From positions 1 through 9,716 of the forward strand of contig JBBRSC010000118.1 of NCBI GenBank assembly GCA_038245795.1: a stretch of DNA of 9,716 nucleotides, read 5' to 3'. Below the pieces are notes generated by a model. It saw only the letters and a program-made list of their open reading frames with translations. It did not search any database and was not told the DNA's origin. Below are positions 1 through 6,201 of the stretch, in pieces. A program made the position numbers and the translations under genes. Source of the DNA: JBBRSC01 sp038245795. GTDB taxonomy: Bacteria > Actinomycetota > Acidimicrobiia > Acidimicrobiales > Microtrichaceae. Position 1 is the stretch's first letter. Each line of letters begins with the position of its first letter.

Positions 1-478
1 CGAAGCCATCGGGGCCCGGTTCGAAGTAGCGACGCTCGGCGTGTTGGAAGGCGCGGTCGGGTTGGTGGTCATCGTGGCCGGGGACGTGCACCTTGCGGAA
101 GTGTCCGACGACTCGTGCATCTCGCTCCACCATGATCATCGTGTTGTAACGATGGGCGGTCTGGCCGTCGTCGTCGAGGAGACGTTCCGCGTATCCGAGA
201 GCGAACCCGACACCGAGCCGAGCCGCCTCGTCAAAGAGCGGCTGGGTGTCGGCCGACGGCATGGCGGTCTCGTAGAAGTGGTCGGTCGTTGCCAGGTCGT
301 CAGCCCACCAGCGCGGGAAGAACGTCGTCAGCGCGAGCTCGGGGAACACCACCAGTTCAGCTCCGAGGCCCACCGCCCGATGAAGGAGATCGATCTGGCG
401 GACGACGACGTCCTTGCGCGAGTCGTCCAACGCAATGGGGCCCATCTGCGCGGCGGCAACGACAACTTCGCGGGTCAT
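1..478 (-). CDS. N-carbamoyl-D-amino-acid hydrolase (nitrilase superfamily), 3' end cut by window
   Basis: This is the N-terminal 159 residues of a carbon-nitrogen hydrolase; the C-terminal part lies outside the window. Two of the three nitrilase catalytic residues are visible: Glu47 in VVFPELALTTFFPRW and Lys129 in GHFRKVHVPGH. The catalytic Cys would lie just past the window edge. FPELALTTFFPRW, FYET.MP and FQHAERRYFEPGPDGF resemble, from memory, the Agrobacterium D-carbamoylase more closely than plant-type N-carbamoylputrescine amidases or beta-ureidopropionases. Known D-carbamoylases of about 304 residues hydrolyse N-carbamoyl-D-amino acids to the D-amino acid, CO2 and ammonia in the cytoplasm. 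The ATG start overlaps the stop of the upstream M20 gene by ATGA (475-478). It is preceded by an excellent ribosome-binding site, AAGGGGG, five bases before the ATG. Family assignment is firm; D-selectivity is inferred from motif resemblance. Confidence 0.88.
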   Translation of the reverse strand, partial: MTREVVVAAAQMGPIALDDSRKDVVVRQIDLLHRAVGLGAELVVFPELALTTFFPRWWADDLATTDHFYETAMPSADTQPLFDEAARLGVGFALGYAERLLDDDGQTAHRYNTMIMVERDARVVGHFRKVHVPGHDDHQPDRAFQHAERRYFEPGPDGF

Positions 479-1746
479 GTGGTCCCCCTTCCAGCCTCGG
501 TGCCGAGGTCGGCATCGCACAGCGCCATGACCACGTCGAGCAGAACATTGCATCCGGCGACCAGATCTGACCGTTCGGTGAACTCGGCCGGGTTGTGGCT
601 GATGCCGCCGACAGACGGAACGAACACCATGCCGCTGGGACAGACCCGGGCGAACATCTGGGCGTCGTGGCCGGCGCCAGACGGCATGCGGCGCACGCTG
701 TGTCCCAAGTCGTTCGACACAGATTCGACGAGGTCGATGACGATCGAGGAAAAGGTCACCGGCTCGAATCGGGCGAGTTGTCGCGACGTCGCCGTGACGC
801 CCTCGGCGTCGGCAAGTTCCGCAATGATCGCGGCCATCCTGGCCTCGGCGTCACGCAATACCGTCTCGTCGGTATTGCGAAGGTCGACCGTCAGGACGGC
901 GCGAGCGGGCACGACGTTCACGAGGTTCGGATGCAGATCAATCCGACCGACCGTCGCCACGTGCGGATCCCCGAGTTCGAGCGCCAGTTCCCTCGCCGCC
1001 ACTGCTATCGCGGCTGCTACGAACCCCGGATCATGACGGAGTGCCATCGGTGTGGTGCCCGCGTGGTTCGACTGACCGATGATCATCCACTCGGTCCACG
1101 AGATTCCCTGCACGCCGGTCACGGCGCCGATCGTGATGCCCTGCCGTTCGAGCACCGGCCCCTGTTCGACATGAAGCTCGACGAACGCAGCCGGTGCAAT
1201 GGCGGGAAGCGGCACCGGACCCGCGTACCCGATGCGTTGCAGTTCGTCGCCGACCGTCGGGCCGTCCACACCGCAGATATCGAGGGCCTCCTCGGTGGTC
1301 ATGCCGCCCACGCGGACGAGGCTGCCCAACATGTCGGGAGCGAAGCGGGAGCCCTCCTCGTCGGTGAAGAAGGCGACGGCAACTGGCCGTGCAGGCGTGA
1401 TGTCGGCGGACTGGATGGTCTCGATGACTTCGAGGCCAGCGAGCACCCCGAGGTTGCCATCGAAACGTCCGCCGGTTCGCACCGTGTCGATGTGACTCCC
1501 CATCATCACGGGTGGTTCGACAGCGTCGGCTGGCCAGGAGCCGACAACGTTGCCGATGGCGTCGATCTCGACGCGACATCCCAATTCGCGCATCCACGAC
1601 ATCACCAGATCGCGGCCGTCGCGGTCGGCGTCGGTGAGCGCCAATCGACACACACCACCGTCGCCGGTGTCGCCGACGGTGGCGAGCGCGTCGAGGCGCC
1701 ACATCAATCGATCGCCGTCGATCTGGACCGTCGTTGCGGCGCTCAC
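475..1746 (-). CDS. M20-family N-carbamoyl-L-amino-acid hydrolase / allantoate amidohydrolase-like enzyme
   Basis: This 423-residue protein is a typical full-length member of the Zn-dependent amidase/hydantoinase/carbamoylase branch of peptidase family M20. The expected metal-site motifs occur in order: GSHIDTV (His85), RFDGNLGVLAG (Asp96), FTDEEGSRF (Glu130 as general base, Glu131 as ligand), FVELHVEQGPVLE (His192) and GGISHNP (His384). GAGHDAQ (about 357-363) is the usual substrate/dimer-lid motif. A dimerisation domain lies roughly between residues 210 and 330. The family removes the carbamoyl group of N-carbamoyl-L-amino acids, or releases ammonia from allantoate; sequence alone does not separate these. 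The neighbouring hydantoinase and D-carbamoylase favour a carbamoylase. The GTG start at 1746 has GGAG seven bases upstream. It lies inside the last copy of a triplicated 26-bp element, so the stop of the molybdopterin-subunit gene is separated from this start by two mini-ORFs. Confidence 0.9.
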   Translation of the reverse strand: MSAATTVQIDGDRLMWRLDALATVGDTGDGGVCRLALTDADRDGRDLVMSWMRELGCRVEIDAIGNVVGSWPADAVEPPVMMGSHIDTVRTGGRFDGNLGVLAGLEVIETIQSADITPARPVAVAFFTDEEGSRFAPDMLGSLVRVGGMTTEEALDICGVDGPTVGDELQRIGYAGPVPLPAIAPAAFVELHVEQGPVLERQGITIGAVTGVQGISWTEWMIIGQSNHAGTTPMALRHDPGFVAAAIAVAARELALELGDPHVATVGRIDLHPNLVNVVPARAVLTVDLRNTDETVLRDAEARMAAIIAELADAEGVTATSRQLARFEPVTFSSIVIDLVESVSNDLGHSVRRMPSGAGHDAQMFARVCPSGMVFVPSVGGISHNPAEFTERSDLVAGCNVLLDVVMALCDADLGTEAGRGTT

Positions 1747-1772
1747 GAGCGTTCTCCGAACGCGGCGCTCAC
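1743..1772 (-). CDS. Mini-ORF 2 within the tandem repeat (9 codons, MSAAFGERS)
   Basis: This is a second identical nine-codon frame, starting at the GTG overlapping the stop of mini-ORF 1 and ending in a TGA that overlaps the GTG start of the M20 hydrolase (1743-1746). It has the same GGAG core seven bases upstream of its GTG. If coupling by termination-reinitiation operates here, ribosomes leaving the molybdopterin-subunit gene would pass through this frame before reaching the hydrolase start. No independent evidence of expression is visible. Confidence 0.4.
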   Translation of the reverse strand: MSAAFGERS

Positions 1773-1798
1773 GAGCGTTCTCCGAACGCGGCGCTCAC
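1769..1798 (-). CDS. Mini-ORF 1 within the tandem repeat (9 codons, MSAAFGERS)
   Basis: This nine-codon reading frame starts at the GTG that overlaps the stop of the molybdopterin-subunit gene (GTGA, 1795-1798). It ends in a TGA that overlaps the next GTG (1769-1772). A GGAG core lies seven bases upstream, within the last codons of the preceding gene. The peptide combines the hydrolase N-terminus (MSAA) with the subunit C-terminus (FGERS), as expected for a tandem duplication of the junction. It is probably a translational relay rather than a functional peptide. Translation is inferred from signals only. Confidence 0.4.
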   Translation of the reverse strand: MSAAFGERS

Positions 1799-4062
1799 GA
1801 GCGTTCTCCGAACGCGATGTCTGTCGGGCGGACCGGGGTTCGCGGGAGGGTCAAGCCGGTCGCAGATCGGACCGCCGCGACCACGGCTGCGGTCGAGGAG
1901 ATGGTCGGAGGTTCCCCGACCCCTTTGGCGCCGAACGGCGCACCCGGCTCGGCCTCCTCGATGATCGCGCCGATTCGAAGGCCGCAGACATCGGCGATGG
2001 TGGGAATCAGATAGTCCGTGAAGCTCGCGTTCATCACCAGCCCATCGGCGACCAGGATCTCCTCCATGAGCGCTAGGCCAACACCTTGCGTGGCGCCCCC
2101 TTCGAGCTGACCGAGGAGTTGGAGCGGATTCAGCTGGCGGCCGACGTCCTGGCTGGTGACCAGATCGACCAACTTCACGAGTCCGAGTTCCAGATCGACA
2201 TCGACGGTGGCGCGATGCGCTGCGAAGGCGAAACTCACGTGTGCGTCGCCTTGGCCATCCGCATCGAGGGCAACCGTCGGCGCGTGGTGATGCTCGACCA
2301 ATTCGTCCCACTCGTTGTCAGCGAGCGCCCGCACAAAGTCGGGGGCAGTGATGTCGTCGGTTCCAATCGCCGCGGCGATCCGGGCGCGGATCGCTTCAGC
2401 TGCGGCGAGAACAGCACCACCCGACATCCACGTCTGACGGGAGGCGCTGGTCGAGCCCGCAGACCCAATGGAGGTATCCGCCGGCGCGATCGTCACGAAG
2501 TCGATGCCGAGCGTCTGATGGACGATCTGTTGCGCGAGGGTCACGAACCCTTGACCAACTTCCGCGCACGCGCACGTCACCGTAGCGACGCCGTGCTCGA
2601 CGCGGACGCGTGCGGTCGAGAAGTCGTCGAACCCTTCGGAGAACATGAGGTTCTTGAAACCAACAGCCAGCGCAGTACCGCGACGCACGTCCACTCGATC
2701 GGTCGTGCGACCGGCGCCCCCTGGGAGCTCGTACACACCGCCGGATGTGGTCGAGTCCTGATCCGGCAGCGGCGCGTCTGCGCAGGAGCGGATCACGTCG
2801 GCGACGGGAGCAGTGCCACCGATGACCTGCCCGGTCAGGATCTGGTCGCCGGGTTCGAGCGCGTTGTGCAAGCGGAGTGCGACCGGGTCCATCCCGAGGG
2901 CGTCGGCCAGCAGATCCATTTGTGCCTCGTGGGCGAAGCAGGTCTGGACGGCACCGAAGCCGCGCATTGCGCCACAGGGCGGGTTGTTGGTCCGCACGAC
3001 CCAGCCATCGATGATCGCGTGGGGCACCCGGTACGGTCCGGCCGCGAAACACGCGGCGTTGGCGATGACCGCAGCGCTGGACGACGCGTAGGCGCCACCA
3101 TCGAGCACGAGCCGCGCATCGACCCGTTCGATGGTGCCATCAGCGTGCGCCCAGTGCCGATACGTCATGACGGCCGGATGACGATGGACGTGACCGACGA
3201 AGCTCTCGGCGCGGTCGTACACCATCTTCACGGGGCGTCCGGTGGCCAACGCCATGAGGCACAGATGGATCTGCAACGAACAGTCCTCGCGGGCGCCGAA
3301 CGCGCCGCCCACCCCACCGAGAGTCAGTCGCACCATGTCGATGGGAAGCCCCAACGATGCGGCTACCTGATCGCGGTCGACATGGAGCCATTGCGTGGAG
3401 ACGTAGAGATCGATGCTCCCGTCGTCGGACGGGATGGCCAGGCCGGCCTCGGTGCCGAGTGGCGCTTGATCTTGCATGCCGACCGTGTACGTGCCCGACA
3501 CCGAGATCAGACCGTCGAGGGTCGGATCCACTCCTTCGTTCGTGAGGGGGCCGGGCTCGCCGTGACGGATCACGAGATGACGAACCACGTTGCCGTCGGG
3601 GTGGATCGGTTCAGCCGTGATGGCCGTCTCGGCGTGGGTCAGGGGAGTGACCAGTTCGTATTCGACGATCACCGCGTCGGCGGCGCGACGGGCGGTGTCG
3701 GCATCGACTGCCGCCACGACCGCAACGGCTTCGCCCTGATAGCGGACTTCGTCGGCGGCGAGCACGGGCTGATCGGCGAACTCGAGACCGAAGGTCGCGC
3801 GCCCCGGCACGTCGGAGCTGGTCAACACGCAGTGCACTCCGACCATCGCTACCGCACTGCTCGTATCGATCGAGATGATGTGGGCGCGGGCGTGGGGGGA
3901 ACGAACGGTGTGGCCCCACAACATGTCGGCGGCGAACAGATCCGACGAAAAGGCGAAGCGCCCCTGCGCCTTTGGACCACCATCGGGACGCGGAGCGGAC
4001 TCGCCGATCCGCGGCGCGCGCGGTCCAATTCCAGTGGCAGTTCGTTCATCGGTGATGGTCAT
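1795..4062 (-). CDS. Xanthine dehydrogenase family protein, molybdopterin-binding large subunit
   Basis: This 755-residue protein is the catalytic subunit of a three-subunit molybdenum hydroxylase. The N-terminal aldehyde oxidase/xanthine dehydrogenase a/b hammerhead domain covers about residues 30-145 (SPHARA, VRYQGEAVAVV). The molybdenum-cofactor domains follow: STQ near 222-224, GGVGGAFGARED at 249-260, PPCGAMRGFGAVQ at 361-373, EVGQG at 501-505 and GAKGVGEPP at 711-719. Glu717 is the expected catalytic base. Glu259 and Arg367 align with the purine-binding Glu802 and Arg880 of bovine xanthine oxidase, which argues for an N-heterocycle over an aldehyde substrate. No signal peptide or Tat motif is seen, so it is probably cytoplasmic. 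The start chosen at 4062 gives an ATGA overlap with the [2Fe-2S] gene and has AAGGTGG just upstream; an upstream ATG at 4137 is rejected because it lies deep in that gene. The exact substrate is unknown. Confidence 0.92.
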   Translation of the reverse strand: MTITDERTATGIGPRAPRIGESAPRPDGGPKAQGRFAFSSDLFAADMLWGHTVRSPHARAHIISIDTSSAVAMVGVHCVLTSSDVPGRATFGLEFADQPVLAADEVRYQGEAVAVVAAVDADTARRAADAVIVEYELVTPLTHAETAITAEPIHPDGNVVRHLVIRHGEPGPLTNEGVDPTLDGLISVSGTYTVGMQDQAPLGTEAGLAIPSDDGSIDLYVSTQWLHVDRDQVAASLGLPIDMVRLTLGGVGGAFGAREDCSLQIHLCLMALATGRPVKMVYDRAESFVGHVHRHPAVMTYRHWAHADGTIERVDARLVLDGGAYASSSAAVIANAACFAAGPYRVPHAIIDGWVVRTNNPPCGAMRGFGAVQTCFAHEAQMDLLADALGMDPVALRLHNALEPGDQILTGQVIGGTAPVADVIRSCADAPLPDQDSTTSGGVYELPGGAGRTTDRVDVRRGTALAVGFKNLMFSEGFDDFSTARVRVEHGVATVTCACAEVGQGFVTLAQQIVHQTLGIDFVTIAPADTSIGSAGSTSASRQTWMSGGAVLAAAEAIRARIAAAIGTDDITAPDFVRALADNEWDELVEHHHAPTVALDADGQGDAHVSFAFAAHRATVDVDLELGLVKLVDLVTSQDVGRQLNPLQLLGQLEGGATQGVGLALMEEILVADGLVMNASFTDYLIPTIADVCGLRIGAIIEEAEPGAPFGAKGVGEPPTISSTAAVVAAVRSATGLTLPRTPVRPTDIAFGERS

Positions 4063-4589
4063 GAGCCACCTTCTCGGCGTCGGCGCGCCACCACCAGCAC
4101 CGCTTCGATGATGCGGCCGTAGCCGGTGCAACGGCACAGATTGCCGACCAACGACGCGCGGATGTCGTGCTCAGCCGGGTCGGGCATCTGATCCAACAGA
4201 TCGTGCACCGTGACGATGAGCCCGGGGGTGCAGAACCCGCACTGCACGGCACCACACTCAACGAACGCTTGTTGTACATCGGAGAGCTGACCGGGTTCGC
4301 CGAGCGACTCGACCGTGGCGATCTCGCTCTCGGTGACCGACGCCGCCAGGACGAGACATGCACAGACAACGGTGCCGTCGACCGTCACCGAACACGATCC
4401 GCATTCGCCCTGCTCGCACGCACCCTTGGCGCCGTAGAGGCCGAGCCGATCGCGGAGCACATCGAGGAGGGACTCGCCGATCCATGACCCGGTGACCTCC
4501 CGTGCTGCGCCATTGACATGCAGGCGGTAGCCGTCCGCCGCTTCGATACCACCGCCGATGGAATCGTCGGTTCGTGTCAGCTCGCTCAT
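4059..4589 (-). CDS. [2Fe-2S] iron-sulfur subunit of the molybdenum hydroxylase
   Basis: This 176-residue small subunit carries two [2Fe-2S] clusters that pass electrons from the molybdenum centre to FAD. The N-terminal plant-ferredoxin-type domain has the C-x4-C-x2-C-x11-C spacing (Cys58, Cys63, Cys66, Cys78, within GACEQGECGSCSV...CACL). The C-terminal helical domain has the second cluster motif CGFCTPG (Cys117, Cys120) and CRCTGYGRI (Cys152, Cys154). Length and layout match CoxS/XdhC-type subunits. The ATG at 4589 forms an ATGA overlap with the FAD-subunit stop; no good SD is visible at the usual distance, so translational coupling is likely. A further upstream in-frame ATG at 4790 would add an arginine-rich stretch antisense to nothing known and overlapping the FAD gene, so it is rejected. 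The acidic-to-neutral N-terminus shows no export signal. Confidence 0.94.
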   Translation of the reverse strand: MSELTRTDDSIGGGIEAADGYRLHVNGAAREVTGSWIGESLLDVLRDRLGLYGAKGACEQGECGSCSVTVDGTVVCACLVLAASVTESEIATVESLGEPGQLSDVQQAFVECGAVQCGFCTPGLIVTVHDLLDQMPDPAEHDIRASLVGNLCRCTGYGRIIEAVLVVARRRREGGS

Positions 4590-5458
4590 GTCGACATGCC
4601 AATGGCTCCAGGAAATGAGCGTCGAAGCGCCCGTTGGGCCAACACACCAACTGCGTGACGGCGGTACTCGGCCGTGCCGCGATGATCGTCGATGGGTCGA
4701 GACTCGGCAGCGACCATGGACCCGAAACGGACAGCGTCGTCGGGTGAGCACAGTTGGCCGGAGTCCCAGTCGATCCGGTCGGCGATCCAATTCTCGGCCT
4801 CCGTGGCCCGGATCGGCACCGGACCGGCGGCGCCGAGCGCAACGGTCACGAAACGCGTCGACCGATCGACGATCAACGCCACCGACACCATGGCGATCAC
4901 CATGGCATTTCGAACGCCGACCTTGAGGTACTCCTGCGGCCCGTTCGCTACCGGGATGGTGACACCGGTGATCAGCTCATCGGGCGCGAGCGCCGTGCGC
5001 TTGGGACCGACGATGAACTCGTTGATTCCGAGCGTGCGTTCACCGGCCAACGACGCAAGGTGCACGGTGGCGTTCAACGCGGCCAGCACGGGCAAGGTGT
5101 CGCCAGCGGGTGATCCGGTGGCGAGGTTGCCGCCGATGGTTCCGGCGTTGCGGATCTGTGGGGAGCCGACGGTCAGCGAGGCCTGGAACAGCGCCGGTGA
5201 GAGCTCCGCGATCGTGCTGTGCAGGAGCTGCGTGTAGGTCATGCCAGCGCCGATCGTGACGGCGGTGTCGGTGGCAGACCAGTCGGCGAGCTCGTCAATC
5301 CCTGCAATGGAGAGCACCGCCTGCGGGCGGATTCGCCCAGCGTTGATGCCCACCATGAGGTCGGTGCCGCCTGCCAGCACGATGGCATCAGGATGTTGTG
5401 ACCGAACGTCGAGGGCATCGCTGAGCGTGCGCGGGGCGAGAACAGTCACGGCGGTCAT
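4586..5458 (-). CDS. FAD-binding subunit of the molybdenum hydroxylase
   Basis: This 290-residue protein is the medium (CoxM/XdhB-like) subunit that carries electrons from the iron-sulfur subunit to the external acceptor. The two FAD-binding motifs of the family are present: LAGGTDLMV (28-36) and IRNAGTIGGNLATGSPAGD (102-120). The C-terminal CO-dehydrogenase flavoprotein domain follows (about 175-285, VTVALGAAGPVPIRA). It is the first gene of the operon, read away from the divergent control region. Start choice is uncertain. The ATG at 5458 has a GGGAG core only one base away, which is too close for a normal ribosome-binding site. A GTG at 5449 (giving MTVLAPRTL) sits ten bases after that GGGAG. 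It also sits seven bases after a possible -10, GAGAAT, that pairs with a perfect TTGACA. The true N-terminus may therefore be three residues shorter. The stop overlaps the next gene by ATGA. Confidence 0.92.
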   Translation of the reverse strand: MTAVTVLAPRTLSDALDVRSQHPDAIVLAGGTDLMVGINAGRIRPQAVLSIAGIDELADWSATDTAVTIGAGMTYTQLLHSTIAELSPALFQASLTVGSPQIRNAGTIGGNLATGSPAGDTLPVLAALNATVHLASLAGERTLGINEFIVGPKRTALAPDELITGVTIPVANGPQEYLKVGVRNAMVIAMVSVALIVDRSTRFVTVALGAAGPVPIRATEAENWIADRIDWDSGQLCSPDDAVRFGSMVAAESRPIDDHRGTAEYRRHAVGVLAQRALRRSFPGAIGMST

Positions 5459-5546
5459 TCTCCCGGCGTCTTCAACAAACTGTCAACGTTCGCGACTGCT
5501 CGTCACGAACGGTTCACATCGCTGACACACACGGCCAGGCAGGACC
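5459..5546. promoter_or_regulatory. Divergent control region between the hydroxylase operon and the regulator gene
   Basis: This 88-bp gap separates two divergent starts, so it should hold both promoters and probably the operator. On the minus strand TTGACA (5486-5481) is followed after 18 bases by GAGAAT (5462-5457), a plausible promoter for the FAD-subunit operon. Nested inverted repeats overlap and flank it. TGTCAACG (5481-5488) faces CGCTGACA (5520-5527) with one mismatch, and GTTCG (5488-5492) faces CGAAC (5506-5510) perfectly. On the plus strand TAACGT (5552-5557), just inside the annotated regulator gene, could be a -10 for a start at 5565. No clear -35 accompanies it. Confidence 0.5.
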
Positions 5547-5936
5547 GTGCCTAACGTGGTGGCCGTGGGAGACCCCATCGACGACCAGACACGAGCGCTC
5601 CTGAACGACGCCATCGCGCCGCTCGTCGAGTCACTGGGTGGCGCGGTGGTCGACGCGGCCGATGTCGAACCCGCCGATCTGGCGGTGCACTGGGACGGTC
5701 ATCTTGCCGTCGGAGTGCGGATCTCCGGCGAAGGGCGCGATGTTGCCTGGCACCTTGCGACCATTGTGCGTGAGCTCGGATGTCCGCTGACTGATCTCGA
5801 TCGGGTCGGCAAGCAGGGCGTCGTTCGCCTCCTGAACGAGCGCGGAGCCTTTCAGCTGCGACGTTCTGTGGAGCAGGTCGCTGAGGAACTCGGGGTCAGC
5901 CGCTTCACCGTCTACAACTATCTGAATCGCCCGTGA
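5547..5936 (+). CDS. Small transcriptional regulator with YheO-type C-terminal helix-turn-helix
   Basis: This protein of at most 129 residues ends in a clear HTH_22/YheO-like DNA-binding domain at about residues 84-128 (DRVGKQGVVRLLNERGAF, VEQVAEELGVSRFTVYNYL). Classic YheO/DauR-type regulators are much longer and carry an N-terminal PAS-like sensor domain. Here only about 80 residues precede the HTH (HWDGHLAVGVRIS is the only distinctive stretch) and I do not recognise a ligand-binding fold. Its position between the divergent hydroxylase/carbamoylase operon and the hydantoinase makes it the likely controller of the pathway. The start is uncertain among GTGs at 5547, 5556, 5559 and 5565. AGGA lies only two bases before 5547, whereas 5565 fits a leaderless start seven bases after TAACGT. 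The gene ends 19 bp from the convergent thiamine-binding gene. Confidence 0.82.
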   Translation: MPNVVAVGDPIDDQTRALLNDAIAPLVESLGGAVVDAADVEPADLAVHWDGHLAVGVRISGEGRDVAWHLATIVRELGCPLTDLDRVGKQGVVRLLNERGAFQLRRSVEQVAEELGVSRFTVYNYLNRP

Positions 5937-5955
5937 AATTGGAACCCACGCCGGC

Positions 5956-6189
5956 TCAGACAACGCTCACCTGGAGCGAGACGGTGGTCGCCCCGGCGGC
6001 GGTCGCGGCACCGAGCGCTTGGGCCAACGCCGCGAAGACCTCGTCGGCCTCGCCGGCCACGGTTGACCCGAACGGGCCCATGTCGACGGTGAAGCCCCCC
6101 GTCGCCAGAGAGTCGAGCGCCGCGGTGACATGGGGCCCCGGCTCGCCATCGGTGAACGGTTCGATCGTGAATTCGGCGACCACCTGCAC
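5956..6189 (-). CDS. Thiamine-binding protein, YkoF/MTH1187 (DUF77) family
   Basis: This 77-residue, single-domain protein has the family's signature stretches: AEFTIEPF (5-12), GPHV (18-21), MGPFGSTVAGEADEVFAAL (37-55) and AGATTVSLQV (65-74). The small ferredoxin-like fold of this family binds thiamine or related hydroxymethylpyrimidine compounds as an oligomer and is thought to act in thiamine uptake, salvage or sensing. The gene lies on the opposite strand between the regulator (3' ends 19 bp apart) and the hydantoinase (starts 15 bp apart). The GTG start at 6189 has no SD. TACATT (6201-6196 on the minus strand) lies six bases upstream, which suits a leaderless transcript. The family is convincing; a link to ureide or pyrimidine-ring metabolism is only suggested by position. 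Confidence 0.85.
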   Translation of the reverse strand: MQVVAEFTIEPFTDGEPGPHVTAALDSLATGGFTVDMGPFGSTVAGEADEVFAALAQALGAATAAGATTVSLQVSVV

Positions 6190-6195
6190 CAGGCC

Positions 6196-6201
6196 AATGT
6201 A
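6196..6201 (-). promoter_or_regulatory. Candidate -10 element for the thiamine-binding gene (leaderless)
   Basis: TACATT on the minus strand fits the actinobacterial TANNNT consensus and ends six bases before the GTG start at 6189. Transcription would therefore begin at or next to the start codon. No convincing -35 hexamer is seen at 16-18 bases. It lies inside the 15-bp gap shared with the divergent hydantoinase start. Confidence 0.35.

Larger units (their letters stand above)
1736..1813. repeat. Three perfect tandem copies of a 26-bp unit across a gene junction
   Basis: Copies lie at 1736-1761, 1762-1787 and 1788-1813 and are identical; three further bases (1814-1816) match the start of a fourth. 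Read on the minus strand, each copy contains GTTCGGAGAACGCTCGTGAG, that is, an SD core GGAG, seven bases, then GTGA, where a TGA stop overlaps a GTG start. The first copy read on the minus strand encodes the final residues FGERS and stop of the molybdopterin subunit; the last supplies the start of the M20 hydrolase. Each copy also carries an inverted repeat GCGTTC-TCC-GAACGC (plus-strand positions 1749-1763, 1775-1789, 1801-1815). The array is not CRISPR: there are no spacers. Confidence 0.97.

Noticed and set aside
1..478. Beta-ureidopropionase or N-carbamoylputrescine amidase
   Set aside because: The ELALTTFFPRW and FQHAERRYFEPG stretches point to D-carbamoylase. The region with the catalytic Cys is missing, so a related specificity remains possible.
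41..1036. 331-codon open frame on the plus strand
   Set aside because: Antisense shadow across two real minus-strand genes; low-complexity composition and no recognisable domain.
1736..1813. CRISPR array or iteron-type origin
   Set aside because: The copies are directly abutting with no spacers and lie at an intra-operon gene junction. The unit content is explained by duplication of coding, stop and start sequence.
595..2076. 493-codon open frame on the plus strand
   Set aside because: Antisense to the M20 hydrolase and running through the repeat into the molybdopterin gene, in the same codon register. It has no motif, and the sense strand has full catalytic motifs.
2086..4122. 678-codon open frame on the plus strand
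   Set aside because: It is in exact codon register antisense to the molybdopterin-subunit gene. In GC-rich DNA lacking TTA, CTA and TCA codons such frames stay open by chance; the translation is Arg/Asp/His-rich with no domain.
4590..4790. N-terminal extension of the [2Fe-2S] subunit
   Set aside because: The extension overlaps the FAD gene out of frame and is unlike any family N-terminus; the ATGA-overlap start at 4589 fits the family length.
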